Below are positions 1-11,494 of a stretch of 64,000 nucleotides of DNA, in pieces. Source of the DNA: Parabacteroides sp. AM08-6 (GTDB taxonomy: Bacteria > Bacteroidota > Bacteroidia > Bacteroidales > Tannerellaceae). The notes under the pieces are model-generated. The model had not been told where the DNA came from, did not search any database, and saw nothing but the letters and a program-made list of their open reading frames with translations. The position numbers were made by a program, and so were the translations under genes. Location: positions 89,554 through 153,553 of the forward strand of contig NZ_QRMP01000005.1 in NCBI RefSeq assembly GCF_003473295.1, given 5' to 3'. Each line of letters begins with the position of its first letter. The stretch's first letter is position 1.

Positions 1-135
1 GTGCTTGTACTACGGTTGAATATGTATAAAAATATGATCTTAAAACTGGTAACACCCAGTAGAGAAAGATGAAGCTGAAAGGGAGTCGTATCCCGCGCTA
101 AGAGAAGTCAGTTTCAGGAGAAAAAGAGAAAAGCC
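1..135 (+). other. 16S-23S internal transcribed spacer (partial)
   Basis: The window opens inside the spacer that precedes tRNA-Ile; the conserved 3' end of 16S rRNA is not present. The spacer continues between the two tRNAs (210-238) and from tRNA-Ala to 23S (313-451). No open frame of note is seen. The assignment rests on its position in front of the Ile/Ala tRNA pair and the 23S gene. Confidence 0.85.
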
Positions 136-209
136 AGTCCTATAGCTCAGTTGGTTAGAGCGCTACACTGATAATGTAGAGGTCGGCAGTTCAACTCTGC
201 CTGGGACTA
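136..209 (+). tRNA. tRNA-Ile (GAT)
   Basis: A 74-nt cloverleaf. The 7-bp acceptor stem AGTCCTA pairs with TGGGACT, with A as discriminator. The D stem is GCTC/GAGC, the anticodon stem CTACA/TGTAG and the T stem GGCAG/CTGCC, all paired. The anticodon GAT is at 170-172. No CCA is encoded. It is the first of the two spacer tRNAs usual in rRNA operons. Confidence 0.97.
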
Positions 210-238
210 CACGAAACCCCGAAAAGGGAAATCCAGAA

Positions 239-312
239 GGGGGATTAGCGCAGCTGGCTAGAGCATCTGCCTTGCACGCAGAGGGGCAACGGTTCGAATC
301 GGGTATTCTCCA
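239..312 (+). tRNA. tRNA-Ala (TGC), with mismatched stems
   Basis: A 74-nt tRNA with anticodon TGC at 273-275. The acceptor stem GGGGGAT/ATTCTCC and anticodon stem TCTGC/GCAGA pair. The D stem has a G12-A23 mismatch (GCGC against GAGC). The T stem AACGG against CGGGT has G52-G62 and A50-G64 mismatches. Each would be repaired by replacing one G with T or C. The identity is firm; the quality of this copy is doubtful (real degeneration or base-calling error). Confidence 0.9.
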
Positions 313-451
313 CAAAAACCTGAAAAAGATAAAAAAGATCTTTGACGTATTGGACAACTTCAAAAAAGATAAGTAACGAATAAAAAGAGCAAGCTGAAGA
401 TATATCAATCCAAGAGATACGGGCTTTTGAAAAAAAGCCGGTGTCGTTGAT

Positions 452-3327
<2,876 letters not shown>

Positions 3328-3447
3328 TCAAAGGAAGGATTGATACGTCTTAAGGATTGATGGTGCGAGTCATCAATCAGCTCTAAAGAGTCGTTACGAG
3401 ACGAACTCTGGAGTTGTCCGGTCAAAAATCTTGAAATAAAAAGAAAT

Positions 3448-3558
<111 letters not shown>

Positions 3559-3585
3559 TAAAAAAGCGAAAGCGAAGACAAGAAA

Positions 3586-3620
3586 AGAGAGGAGTTGGTC
3601 GAAGGGCTGACTCCTTTTCT
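3586..3620 (+). terminator. Probable rRNA operon terminator
   Basis: An imperfect hairpin: GAGAGGAGT pairs with ACTCCTTTT around a 14-nt loop and ends in a T-rich tail. It lies about 30 nt past 5S and before the next promoter. Inferred from structure and position. Confidence 0.55.
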
Positions 3621-3638
3621 GATTCTAAAATATATTGT

Positions 3639-3646
3639 TACTTTTG
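3639..3646 (+). promoter_or_regulatory. -7 promoter element for the esterase gene
   Basis: TACTTTTG fits the Bacteroidetes sigma-ABfr -7 consensus TAnnTTTG, 22 nt upstream of the ATG at 3669. No clear -33 element is seen. Confidence 0.5.
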
Positions 3647-3668
3647 TAGGATATAAGAAAATGAAGCC

Positions 3669-4481
3669 ATGAGAAAATTTTATTTATTGTTATGTTGTCA
3701 GTTCCTATTTATAGCAGCATTTGCTCAGGGAAAACAAAATTATCAAACGATTCAAGATATTTCGTATAGAACGACAGGTGATGAGTATGCTCTACAACGT
3801 TGTAAACTTGATATTTATTATCCGGAAAATACGAAGGATTTTGCTACAGTTGTTTGGTTTCATGGAGGTGGACTATCCGGCGGAAGCAAATTTATTCCGG
3901 TAGAATTGCAAAATAGCGGACTAGCTGTTGTTGCAGTGAATTATCGTTTACTCCCAAAATGTGATTTTACTGCTTGTATCGATGATGCAGCTGCTGCTGT
4001 CGCTTGGACTTTCCGTGAAATAGAAAAATATGGAGGGAGCCGGCATAAGATTTTTGTATCAGGCCATTCTGCAGGAGGATATTTGACTAATATGATAGGA
4101 TTGGACAAAAAATGGTTACAAGCATATTCTGTAGATGCAGATTCTATCGCAGGGCTTATTCCATTTAGTGGACATGCGATTAGCCATTTTGCTTATCGCC
4201 AATCAAAAGGAATGAAAGATACGCAACCCAGCATCGATGAATTTGCACCACTTTATTATGTTCGTCCGGATGCACCGCCTTTAGTTATTGTGTCGGGTGA
4301 CCGAGAAATGGAAATGCTAGGTCGCTATGAAGAAAATGCTTATTTCTGGAGAATGATGAAAGTGGCTGGTCATTCATATACTTATTTGTATGAATTGGAT
4401 GGATATGATCATGGGTCAATGGCTGCCCCGGCTTTTCATATATTAAAAAATCATGTAAAAGACATATTGGAAAAGCGTTGA
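3669..4481 (+). CDS. Secreted alpha/beta-hydrolase, esterase/lipase type
   Basis: A 270-aa alpha/beta hydrolase that should hydrolyse carboxyl esters outside the cytoplasm. Residues 1-20 are a signal peptide ending AAFAQ. The oxyanion-hole motif HGGG is at 65-68 and the nucleophile elbow GHSAG at 132-136 (Ser134). Asp211 (in SGDRE) and His248 (in YDHGS) complete a likely catalytic triad. The layout matches the BD-FAE/carboxylesterase-like group, including ferulic and acetyl xylan esterase relatives. The substrate cannot be told from sequence. It is monocistronic, between the rRNA operon and a bidirectional terminator, with its own TAnnTTTG promoter. Confidence 0.85.
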   Translation: MRKFYLLLCCQFLFIAAFAQGKQNYQTIQDISYRTTGDEYALQRCKLDIYYPENTKDFATVVWFHGGGLSGGSKFIPVELQNSGLAVVAVNYRLLPKCDFTACIDDAAAAVAWTFREIEKYGGSRHKIFVSGHSAGGYLTNMIGLDKKWLQAYSVDADSIAGLIPFSGHAISHFAYRQSKGMKDTQPSIDEFAPLYYVRPDAPPLVIVSGDREMEMLGRYEENAYFWRMMKVAGHSYTYLYELDGYDHGSMAAPAFHILKNHVKDILEKR

Positions 4482-4490
4482 ATATAAATA

Positions 4491-4527
4491 AAAACTACAG
4501 GTTCGAACATCCGATACCTGTAGTTTT
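4491..4527. terminator. Bidirectional terminator
   Basis: AAAACTACAGGT (4491-4502) pairs with ACCTGTAGTTTT (4516-4527), with A-rich and T-rich flanks on both sides. It sits between the convergent esterase and CvfB-like genes and can serve both. Confidence 0.85.
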
Positions 4528-4554
4528 TTTATTTACATCAAATTGTGAATGGGC

Positions 4555-5391
4555 TTACTCCTTGATAAGCCTGATGCCATTTGTTTCCAGACTAATCAAA
4601 TGCTGTTTGTATAAAGCGCCAATAGCTTGTTTAAACGCTTTCTTACTGCATCGAAATAAAGAATAGATAACATCTGGTTCGCTTTTGTCATGAACGGCGA
4701 TAAAACCACCTTGTGCTTTCAGTGATTCTAAAATGGCCCCGGCTATGCCATCTATTTTTTGATAGCCTAACGGGGTAAGACTGACATCAATTTTATCATC
4801 ATCCCGAACCTCTTTTATGTATCCCTTTATGCGTTCCCCTTTTTCCAAGCGGCAGAACACTTCATTGTGATAGACTAATCCCCAGTGTCGGTTATTAATA
4901 ATGACTTTATAGCCAATTTCTGTTTCGTCCGTAACGAGTAAGTCGACTTCTTGGTTAAATGTGTAATCAGGAATCACATTGTCCAGATATTTATCTATTC
5001 TGGCAGAAGCAACAATACGGCCGGTTACATGATCTACATGCACGTAGACTAAATACCATTTACCTTCCCGCATAGGCATTTTTTGTTCTTTAAACGGAAC
5101 AAGTAAATCTTTCATTAATCCCCATTCCAGAAAAGCTCCGGTATTATTTACGGATTTAACTTCCATATACTGGAATTCTTCGGCTTGAGCCAACGGCTTG
5201 GCAGTTGTAGCAATCAATCTACCTTCATTATCATGGTAAATAAAGACTTCAATTTCATCCCCCGGCTTTACATTTTTTGGAACGTAACGTGCCGGCAATA
5301 ATATTTCCAATCCATCTCCACCATCCAAGTAGACTCCGAAATCAAGGTCTTTGACGATTTTCAGTGTATTATATTTCCCAATTTTTATCAT
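4555..5391 (-). CDS. CvfB-like S1 RNA-binding protein
   Basis: A 278-aa protein of the CvfB/YitL family (COG2996), whose members have several S1-like OB-fold RNA-binding domains followed by a winged helix. Here S1-like repeats span roughly residues 1-65, 66-140 and 145-210. The C-terminal 60 residues (FRCSKKAFKQAIGALYKQ and on) look like the winged helix. There is no signal peptide, so it is cytoplasmic. In other bacteria the family affects expression of virulence or stress genes; the RNA targets here are unknown. A TACTTTTG promoter lies only 17 nt upstream of the ATG, so the leader is very short. Confidence 0.85.
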   Translation of the reverse strand: MIKIGKYNTLKIVKDLDFGVYLDGGDGLEILLPARYVPKNVKPGDEIEVFIYHDNEGRLIATTAKPLAQAEEFQYMEVKSVNNTGAFLEWGLMKDLLVPFKEQKMPMREGKWYLVYVHVDHVTGRIVASARIDKYLDNVIPDYTFNQEVDLLVTDETEIGYKVIINNRHWGLVYHNEVFCRLEKGERIKGYIKEVRDDDKIDVSLTPLGYQKIDGIAGAILESLKAQGGFIAVHDKSEPDVIYSLFRCSKKAFKQAIGALYKQHLISLETNGIRLIKE

Positions 5392-5407
5392 AGCACTTTA
5401 TTTTGTA

Positions 5408-5415
5408 CAAAAGTA
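5408..5415 (-). promoter_or_regulatory. -7 promoter element for cvfB-like gene
   Basis: On the minus strand this reads TACTTTTG (consensus TAnnTTTG). Start of transcription would be near 5401, leaving a leader of about 10 nt. Confidence 0.55.
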
Positions 5416-5539
5416 CAGGAAAATGCTAGAATATCCTATATTTTTTGTTGTCCAAGCAGCAATATCTTAAAAAATGCATCGTTATAACAGTAACAGTTTT
5501 TATAAGGTGCTTTTTAGTGGCAGGTTGGTATGAAAATTG

Positions 5540-5547
5540 TATCTTTG
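5540..5547 (+). promoter_or_regulatory. -7 promoter element for the + strand polysaccharide export genes
   Basis: TATCTTTG, a strong match to TAnnTTTG, lies 33 nt upstream of the ATG at 5580. The -33 position is weak. Because the element lies inside a longer in-frame open stretch starting at 5445, it argues for the 5580 start. Confidence 0.6.
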
Positions 5548-5579
5548 CAATTCTAAATTTTGAAATACTTAATAATAGC

Positions 5580-6395
5580 ATGAAATTGAAATTTTGTTTG
5601 TTTGTCCTTTTCTGTGGATTAATGTGTGCTTGTAGAGCACCTAAAGATGTTGTTTACTTTCAGGGCATTGACGAGGTGACACCGGAGAGGCTTGCAGAAA
5701 TGAGCCAAACTTATACAACTAAAATTACAAATGACGATTTATTATCAATAAATGTGACAGCCTGGGATCCTGCCGCAGTGACTCCTTTTAATCCTCCTGT
5801 CTTTGCTTATTCTACTGTTCCACAGGGGGAACAACCTATAACTGCCTCCCAGAATTTATATACCTATTTAGTGGACCAAGAAGGATATATAAATTTCCCG
5901 GTTTTGGGTAAAGTACATGCTTCCGGACTGACAAGGCAGGAATTAGCAAACAAAATGGAGGAGATGATATCGAAATACGTTGAAAATCCGTTGGTAAATG
6001 TTCAATTGCTTAACTTTAAAATAACCATGATGGGAGAAGTTTCCCGCCCGGGTACATTATCAATAAAAAATGATAGAGTGTCTATCTTAGATGCGATAGG
6101 AATGGCCGGAGATTTACAATTGACCGCCAACCGAAAAAACATTTTGGTAATACGTGATAACAATGGAACGAAAGAAACACATCGGCTGGACATAACGGAC
6201 CCTGCAATATTTGCATCGCCATATTATTATTTGAAGCAGAATGATATTGTTTATGTGGAACCTGTAAAAACCAAGCAACGTACTCGTACAAGCTCAGACC
6301 GTTCATTTACAATGTCTGTATTAACATCCTTAATTAGCTCGGTTTCAATTATAACGAGTATGGTAATCACAATTGTTAATTTAAATAGAAAGTAA
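5580..6395 (+). CDS. Polysaccharide export outer-membrane lipoprotein (Wza family)
   Basis: A 271-aa Wza-type export lipoprotein that forms the outer-membrane channel for capsule or exopolysaccharide. The ATG at 5580 gives a lipoprotein signal with the lipid-anchored Cys at residue 18 (GLMCAC). An upstream in-frame start at 5445 would add 45 residues in front of the signal and place the promoter inside the gene. A Poly_export domain (about 45-135) is followed by an SLBB domain (about 140-230). A hydrophobic helix near the C-terminus (SVLTSLISSVSIITSMVITI) fits the outer-membrane span. The Wzz-like partner follows 8 nt later. Confidence 0.9.
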   Translation: MKLKFCLFVLFCGLMCACRAPKDVVYFQGIDEVTPERLAEMSQTYTTKITNDDLLSINVTAWDPAAVTPFNPPVFAYSTVPQGEQPITASQNLYTYLVDQEGYINFPVLGKVHASGLTRQELANKMEEMISKYVENPLVNVQLLNFKITMMGEVSRPGTLSIKNDRVSILDAIGMAGDLQLTANRKNILVIRDNNGTKETHRLDITDPAIFASPYYYLKQNDIVYVEPVKTKQRTRTSSDRSFTMSVLTSLISSVSIITSMVITIVNLNRK

Positions 6396-6403
6396 TTGAA
6401 CAT

Positions 6404-8017
6404 ATGGAATCTATTCAACAAGATAACGAAACAATTAGCTTGAAAAAGATTATAATCGACTATATTCTTCATTGGAAGGTTTTTTTGGTTGCCGGTATAA
6501 TTTCATTAATTCTGGCTATATTATATTTGGTTTTGGTGCCCCGTACCTATGAAATGAAGACAAGAATCCAATTATTGGAAGATAAAGGAACTACCGGTGC
6601 GGGACTTAATGTTGGGGATGCCGTTGGATTGATGAAAAGTTTTGGTTTAGGAGGAATAAGCGGTTCAGGTTTAGTGTTGGATGATGAATTAGCCAAATTG
6701 ATGTCCACAACGACTTTGAAAGAAGTGGTTCTAAAATTAGGAATGAATGTATCCTATTATAAACCGTATGCGTATGATTATAAAATGTATGAGAATGCTC
6801 CCTTGTTATTGACAACCGATTCTTCAACGCAAGAAACGTTAGGAAATACCGTCACATTTTATGTTGATATAAATGATGCAGGAGGAGTGAAGGTGAAAAC
6901 AAAAACAGAAGAAGAAAAACATACTTTTGAATTTAAATCTTTGCCTGCAGAAATAAAAATAAAAGAAGGTTCTTTTGTGTTGTCATATCGAAAAGAAGCG
7001 ATAAAGCCTTTATCATTTAAACTTGAAATATCTCCAGCTATAGCGGTTGCGGAAGAGTTATCGGAAACATTACTTTTCGATGACTTTTCAAAAGGAGCTA
7101 ATGTTGTGGATATTTCATGTACTGATTATGAAAGGAAAAGAGGAGTTGATTTATTACGTACCTTAATAGATGTTTATAATAACCAAGAAGATTCTGTAAA
7201 GAGAACGGAGAGTGAAAAGAGCATTCGATTCTTGGATGAGCGTTTGGAAACAGTCATATCGGATTTGTCGGAGGTTGAGATGAAAATTGAAAAATACAAG
7301 CTTCAGAATAAGATGACTGATATTGAATATGATGTTCAATTCTATGTAGAGCAAATGAAAGATTTGCAAGTGAAGATTATAGAATTGGAAGCCCAAACCC
7401 GTTTAATAGATTTGTTGGATGCTTATATTAAAGATCCTCAAAATAAATATAATCTGGTTCCTGCCATGATGGCTTCCGGTGATGGCGAAAGCACATCCAG
7501 TCCGGTTGTAACTTATAATGAAGCTTTATTGGAAAGAGCGAAGCTTTTGCAAAGTACAAAAGGAGATAATCCTTTAATTGCACAAATCAATAAGCAGGTA
7601 GATCAACTACGTGAAAGTGTTTTCCTGTCAATAGGTAACGCTAAAAAAAGTATGACTTTAACGCTAGATGATTTAAAAGGCAAGGAAAAGATGATTCTTG
7701 ATAAAATGGGTACAGTTCCGACATTGGAAAGGGAATATATAAATTATAGACGTCAACAGGAAATATATCAAGCGATGTATCTGATTCTTTTACAAAAACG
7801 TGAAGATTTGGTGCTTTCTGTCGGTGAAAGTAAAGATAGGGCAAGAGTAATTGAAACAGCTTATGTTAAGAAGAAACCGGTAGGACCCAGAAAGTTATAT
7901 GCAGTTATTGGAATGCTTCTTTTTATTTTAGTTGTTCCTGTTGTTTGGTTGGAAACTTGTAAAATATATTCAACTTTGTTTGATGAGTATAGAAGAGTGA
8001 AAAAACTGAAGAAGTAA
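6404..8017 (+). CDS. Polysaccharide chain-length determinant (Wzz/Wzc family, no kinase domain)
   Basis: A 537-aa inner-membrane co-polymerase that sets chain length and links Wzy polymerisation to export. A first membrane helix (about 25-47) is followed by a Wzz domain and a long periplasmic coiled coil (about 260-345). A GNVR-like segment (GTVPTLEREYINYRRQQE, about 440-460) precedes the second helix (about 500-520). The protein ends 20 residues later. There is no Walker A/B tyrosine-kinase (BY-kinase) domain and none is encoded nearby, so phosphorylation control of the Wzc type is absent or encoded elsewhere. The next gene starts 1 nt after the stop. Confidence 0.9.
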   Translation: MESIQQDNETISLKKIIIDYILHWKVFLVAGIISLILAILYLVLVPRTYEMKTRIQLLEDKGTTGAGLNVGDAVGLMKSFGLGGISGSGLVLDDELAKLMSTTTLKEVVLKLGMNVSYYKPYAYDYKMYENAPLLLTTDSSTQETLGNTVTFYVDINDAGGVKVKTKTEEEKHTFEFKSLPAEIKIKEGSFVLSYRKEAIKPLSFKLEISPAIAVAEELSETLLFDDFSKGANVVDISCTDYERKRGVDLLRTLIDVYNNQEDSVKRTESEKSIRFLDERLETVISDLSEVEMKIEKYKLQNKMTDIEYDVQFYVEQMKDLQVKIIELEAQTRLIDLLDAYIKDPQNKYNLVPAMMASGDGESTSSPVVTYNEALLERAKLLQSTKGDNPLIAQINKQVDQLRESVFLSIGNAKKSMTLTLDDLKGKEKMILDKMGTVPTLEREYINYRRQQEIYQAMYLILLQKREDLVLSVGESKDRARVIETAYVKKKPVGPRKLYAVIGMLLFILVVPVVWLETCKIYSTLFDEYRRVKKLKK

Positions 8018-8018
8018 G

Positions 8019-9119
8019 ATGGATATATTGATTCTTAATTCAATATTGTATACGGCAGAGAATAATCAAATACCGAGGGTGAATAGTATAAAAGATACGA
8101 TGATATACAATTTCGCTTTGGGGTTCGTTAAATTAGGGCATAATGTTACATTAGTTGCGGCAGAGGAGTATAAGCCTATAGAAGATGAGACTTATGATTT
8201 CGAGCTTATATTTTTGAAATCTTCATGTACTTTGATTTTTAAGGTCGGTCTTTTGCCTCTTCATCTTTCTTTATATGGTTTTTTAAAAAAAAGGAAACTT
8301 TGCTACGATTTGGTTATATCAAGTGAAGCATTTTCGATTAATACTTTTATAGCTTCATTGATTATTCCTGAAAAACTTATTATATGGCAAGAGCTGGGAA
8401 AACATAATCGGTTATTATGCAAAATCCCATCTTTGTTTTGGTACAATATAATAGTTCCTGTTTTTTATAGGAAGACATGTGTTATTCCACGCTCAAAACA
8501 AGCTTTGACTTTTATTTCAAAATATGCAAAGCTTGTTGTCTCTGAATTTGTTGAACATGGTATTAATTTGGATAAGTTTGTAGCATCTGCAAATAAGAAA
8601 AAACAATTTGTGGTTGTTGCTCAATTAGTAAAACGAAAGAGAATTGATAGGATAATATTGAATTTTAAATCTTTTATAGCTGATGAACGGTATCAGAGTT
8701 ATAAATTGTTGATTATAGGTAGAGGGGAACAGGAATGTTTTTTGCAACAGCTTGTAAATAATGAAGGATTGAATGGAAATGTATTGTTTTTGGGCTTTTT
8801 ATCGCATAGTCAATTGTCTGTTCATGTATCGGAATCTCTTGGATTATTGATTGATACAGAAAGAGATTTGAATATGGTTTCAATACCTGAATCTATCGCT
8901 GCCGGTACTCCTGTATTGACAAATACCGTTCCTGCTAGTAGTTTTTATGTGAAAATGAACAAATTAGGGATTGTTAAAGATGGTTGGACTTCTAACGATT
9001 TGGAGGATTTGGTTATTAATAATGAATTTTATGTAGCAAATTGTCTGCGATATAAGGATAAGCTATCAAATACCTATGTGGCAAATAGGATGATAGAATT
9101 ATTTAATGTAAATAAATGA
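8019..9119 (+). CDS. Glycosyltransferase, GT4-like
   Basis: A 366-aa GT-B glycosyltransferase. The donor-binding half shows VVAQLVKRKRIDRII (about 200-214), IIGRGEQE (about 232-239) and the E-x7-E region SIPESIAAGTPVLTN near 290. It probably adds one sugar to the lipid-linked repeat unit in the cytoplasm. It is the third gene of the + strand unit wza-wzz-GT and is very AT-rich, unlike its neighbours, which suggests replacement of serotype-specific genes. Donor and acceptor are unknown. Confidence 0.8.
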   Translation: MDILILNSILYTAENNQIPRVNSIKDTMIYNFALGFVKLGHNVTLVAAEEYKPIEDETYDFELIFLKSSCTLIFKVGLLPLHLSLYGFLKKRKLCYDLVISSEAFSINTFIASLIIPEKLIIWQELGKHNRLLCKIPSLFWYNIIVPVFYRKTCVIPRSKQALTFISKYAKLVVSEFVEHGINLDKFVASANKKKQFVVVAQLVKRKRIDRIILNFKSFIADERYQSYKLLIIGRGEQECFLQQLVNNEGLNGNVLFLGFLSHSQLSVHVSESLGLLIDTERDLNMVSIPESIAAGTPVLTNTVPASSFYVKMNKLGIVKDGWTSNDLEDLVINNEFYVANCLRYKDKLSNTYVANRMIELFNVNK

Positions 9120-9129
9120 TATAACTGTT

Positions 9130-9159
9130 AATGGAAGTCCAGGTTAAAGGGCTTCCATT
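9130..9159. terminator. Terminator between convergent polysaccharide genes
   Basis: AATGGAAG (9130-9137) pairs with CTTCCATT (9152-9159), with T-rich sequence after it on the + strand. It separates the + strand unit from the leftward arm. Confidence 0.65.
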
Positions 9160-10224
9160 TTAATTTCTTTCTTCCTTACCGGTGGTATTCATGATTTTCA
9201 GATATAATTCCTTGCAAGTTTTGATAAAACAACGTTCGTGAAGTTTTTCGGCGTATGTGAAATCCAAAGACCGAGGCTCTTCAATTACTCTTTCTATGGT
9301 TTTCGCCAAACTTTTAGCATCTTCTTGGTCGAAGCAGATACCTACATTGTAGGATTTTGCGATGGCACCTAAGTTACTTTGCTCCGGTACAATTGATGGA
9401 ATATGGTTTACGATGGCTTCGGTCATTGGTCCACTGTTGCCTGTCATATTTTTCCGGTAAGGCATGACCAAATAGTCTGAGATACACACGTTTTCCATGA
9501 ATTCTTCTTCTGATAAGGGGCGGATGGTTAAATGGGAACGGATACCGTGTTTATCGCAGACGGCCCTGATATCACTTTCTTGGAGAAATGTGTCATAGGT
9601 TTTTCCTGCAACATTCAGCAATATCTTATTCTTAACGGATAATTTGCAATATCTGAATGCTTCCAATAGAATATCGAGTCCTTTGTCTTGCCGTATGGTT
9701 CCGAGGGCAGTCAATACTATATCGTCGGGCTTGATGCCGTATTTTGCCCTAAGTTCATCCTTTGGAGACAATTGGCTATAGTCGTAAAATGACGGATAGT
9801 CCACGTATGATACATTGTGGATACCGATAGCATTCATTTGTTTTTGGATATATTCGGAATGGACAATTACCCTTTCAACTCTTTTGCAGAAATTTTTCAT
9901 CAACCAATTTTTAAGCTTTCCTTTGGGGAAAGAGTGCATCGTAGCAATGGTTTTGTTGCGGTGCAGCAATCTTGAACAGACGAACGGTATTTTATAGTAA
10001 ATGTCAGCATACAGCAGGTGAGCGACATTCCCCTTTGGGACGGCTTTCAGTTGTTTTCGTAACGCTATGTAATATTTAAAAATCATAAGTTTCTTGTGTC
10101 CCGGGATTACTGTTAAATCCACATCCTTGCATAAATGCTGCGTCCCTTTGATTTTAAGTAGGCTGTTCAAATATATAATGGAGTGCCCGGTAGGGTCTTT
10201 ACAAGGTTCTATCAAGTAAATCAT
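9160..10224 (-). CDS. Glycosyltransferase, GT4
   Basis: A 354-aa GT-B glycosyltransferase. The C-terminal domain has ALGTIRQDKGLDILLEAF (about 173-190) and the acidic motif region GNSGPMTEAIVNHIPSIV (about 262-279), typical of GT4. It is the last gene of the leftward arm. A likely own promoter lies at 10253-10281, so it may be expressed separately from the genes upstream. The sugar specificity cannot be read. Confidence 0.85.
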   Translation of the reverse strand: MIYLIEPCKDPTGHSIIYLNSLLKIKGTQHLCKDVDLTVIPGHKKLMIFKYYIALRKQLKAVPKGNVAHLLYADIYYKIPFVCSRLLHRNKTIATMHSFPKGKLKNWLMKNFCKRVERVIVHSEYIQKQMNAIGIHNVSYVDYPSFYDYSQLSPKDELRAKYGIKPDDIVLTALGTIRQDKGLDILLEAFRYCKLSVKNKILLNVAGKTYDTFLQESDIRAVCDKHGIRSHLTIRPLSEEEFMENVCISDYLVMPYRKNMTGNSGPMTEAIVNHIPSIVPEQSNLGAIAKSYNVGICFDQEDAKSLAKTIERVIEEPRSLDFTYAEKLHERCFIKTCKELYLKIMNTTGKEERN

Positions 10225-10252
10225 GTTTGATATGTAATTTTATGTTGAAACG

Positions 10253-10281
10253 CAAAAGTAGTTTATTTTTGACTTTAACAA
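10253..10281 (-). promoter_or_regulatory. Promoter for the terminal glycosyltransferase gene
   Basis: On the minus strand TTG (10281-10279), 18 nt, then TACTTTTG (10260-10253). This matches the Bacteroidetes -33/-7 pattern, about 30 nt upstream of the ATG at 10224. Confidence 0.55.
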
Positions 10282-10363
10282 TCTAGTTTTTTAATAAAAA
10301 TGTATTGGACGGTATCGGAACGGAGGAGGAAAGCTTCTTCCCTGCAACATGGCCGATGTGTGT

Positions 10364-11491
10364 CTATTGTCTGCCTCCTTTTTTGCGGAATTCACGTCTT
10401 AAATGTTTTATGAATAGCACTGACCGGGCAATAATGATGGGAGCTGTGCGATAAAGTAAATATCTTATCTTTTGTTTGATGGTCGGAAATTTGGCCAGTG
10501 AGGTATATTCGCGGCTATAATGGTCGTGTATACCTTCCGACCGACTGTCCAAACCGGAGAATTGGGGAGTTTCAAGAAATGCATCCATACATGATGCTAA
10601 CCCTTTCCGGGAATCTGTAAACTCGAATCCTCCTATGGCTTCCATGATTTTTGAATTATCGAAGCAACGGTCGTACAAACGGTCATAGATTACCTGGTAT
10701 CGTTCCGTCTCGGTATATAATTGAGGACAGTGGCTGATTATCTTTACTTTGGGGCGGAAACCTTTTTTCTTTTCGAATGCGGAAATGTAAATCTCCAGTA
10801 CATCCATCCATTTTATTGCTTTATTTGTGGTTATGTGGAATGTATTTCCCATGGCTTTCGAGTTTCCTATCAATCGGGCCATACAGCTTGCTACGTCTGC
10901 ACCGTAAGTCAGCGTTGTAGTATGTTGCATGATGTCTCGCGGCACAACTATGGATTGCCCGTTTAAAGCGCGTTGGACGAATGTATCTTTGTCCAAAACT
11001 CCTAACTGGAGGCGGTATCGGCTGTATGTTATGTACGGGCGGATGATAGTGTAGTTTCTCCTTTCCGATTGGTTGAGAATATTCTCTTGCCTGGCCTTAG
11101 CTATGGCATATTCGTCGGTGTTCAGATATTCGATATCATTTACAGTATCAAGTAAACGCGGGGTCGTCTCTTGGATAATGGCAACATCTGCATAGACACG
11201 CGATGTACTCAAGAAGAAGTATTGCTCTGTATTGTCGAGGAACATTCGATACCTTTCCCTGAATTCTGATGTTGTGTATATCATGAAGTCAAAGATGGCA
11301 GCATAATGTTTATTTCTTAAAATATCTTTTATGAACTCTACATCATGTGCATCTCCTTGGAAGTAACGGATAGACTCCTCGTTTTCGTGTTTTTTACGTG
11401 AAGTAACGTCTATGTTGTGACCGGCTTTTGCAAGGGTTGCTATGAGATGGTTTCCTATGGCTCCCGTTCCACCTAAAATTAGAATGTCCAT
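10364..11491 (-). CDS. NAD(P)-dependent epimerase/dehydratase (extended SDR)
   Basis: A 375-aa extended short-chain dehydrogenase/reductase. The Rossmann motif GGTGAIG is at 7-13, an STS segment at 95-97 and the YxxxK pair at Tyr128/Lys132. In a polysaccharide locus this points to nucleotide-sugar epimerisation, dehydration or reduction. The C-terminal 100 residues are less typical, so the substrate is open. Together with the UbiA/DPPR-like gene at 18352, one option is a polyprenyl-linked pentose modification, but that is only inference. It starts 3 nt after the pyruvyl-transferase gene ends. Confidence 0.8.
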   Translation of the reverse strand: MDILILGGTGAIGNHLIATLAKAGHNIDVTSRKKHENEESIRYFQGDAHDVEFIKDILRNKHYAAIFDFMIYTTSEFRERYRMFLDNTEQYFFLSTSRVYADVAIIQETTPRLLDTVNDIEYLNTDEYAIAKARQENILNQSERRNYTIIRPYITYSRYRLQLGVLDKDTFVQRALNGQSIVVPRDIMQHTTTLTYGADVASCMARLIGNSKAMGNTFHITTNKAIKWMDVLEIYISAFEKKKGFRPKVKIISHCPQLYTETERYQVIYDRLYDRCFDNSKIMEAIGGFEFTDSRKGLASCMDAFLETPQFSGLDSRSEGIHDHYSREYTSLAKFPTIKQKIRYLLYRTAPIIIARSVLFIKHLRREFRKKGGRQ

Positions 11492-11494
11492 GTT

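Noticed and set aside
5445..5579. Upstream extension of the Wza-like gene
   Set aside because: It would place 45 residues before a good lipoprotein signal and run through the TATCTTTG promoter element.
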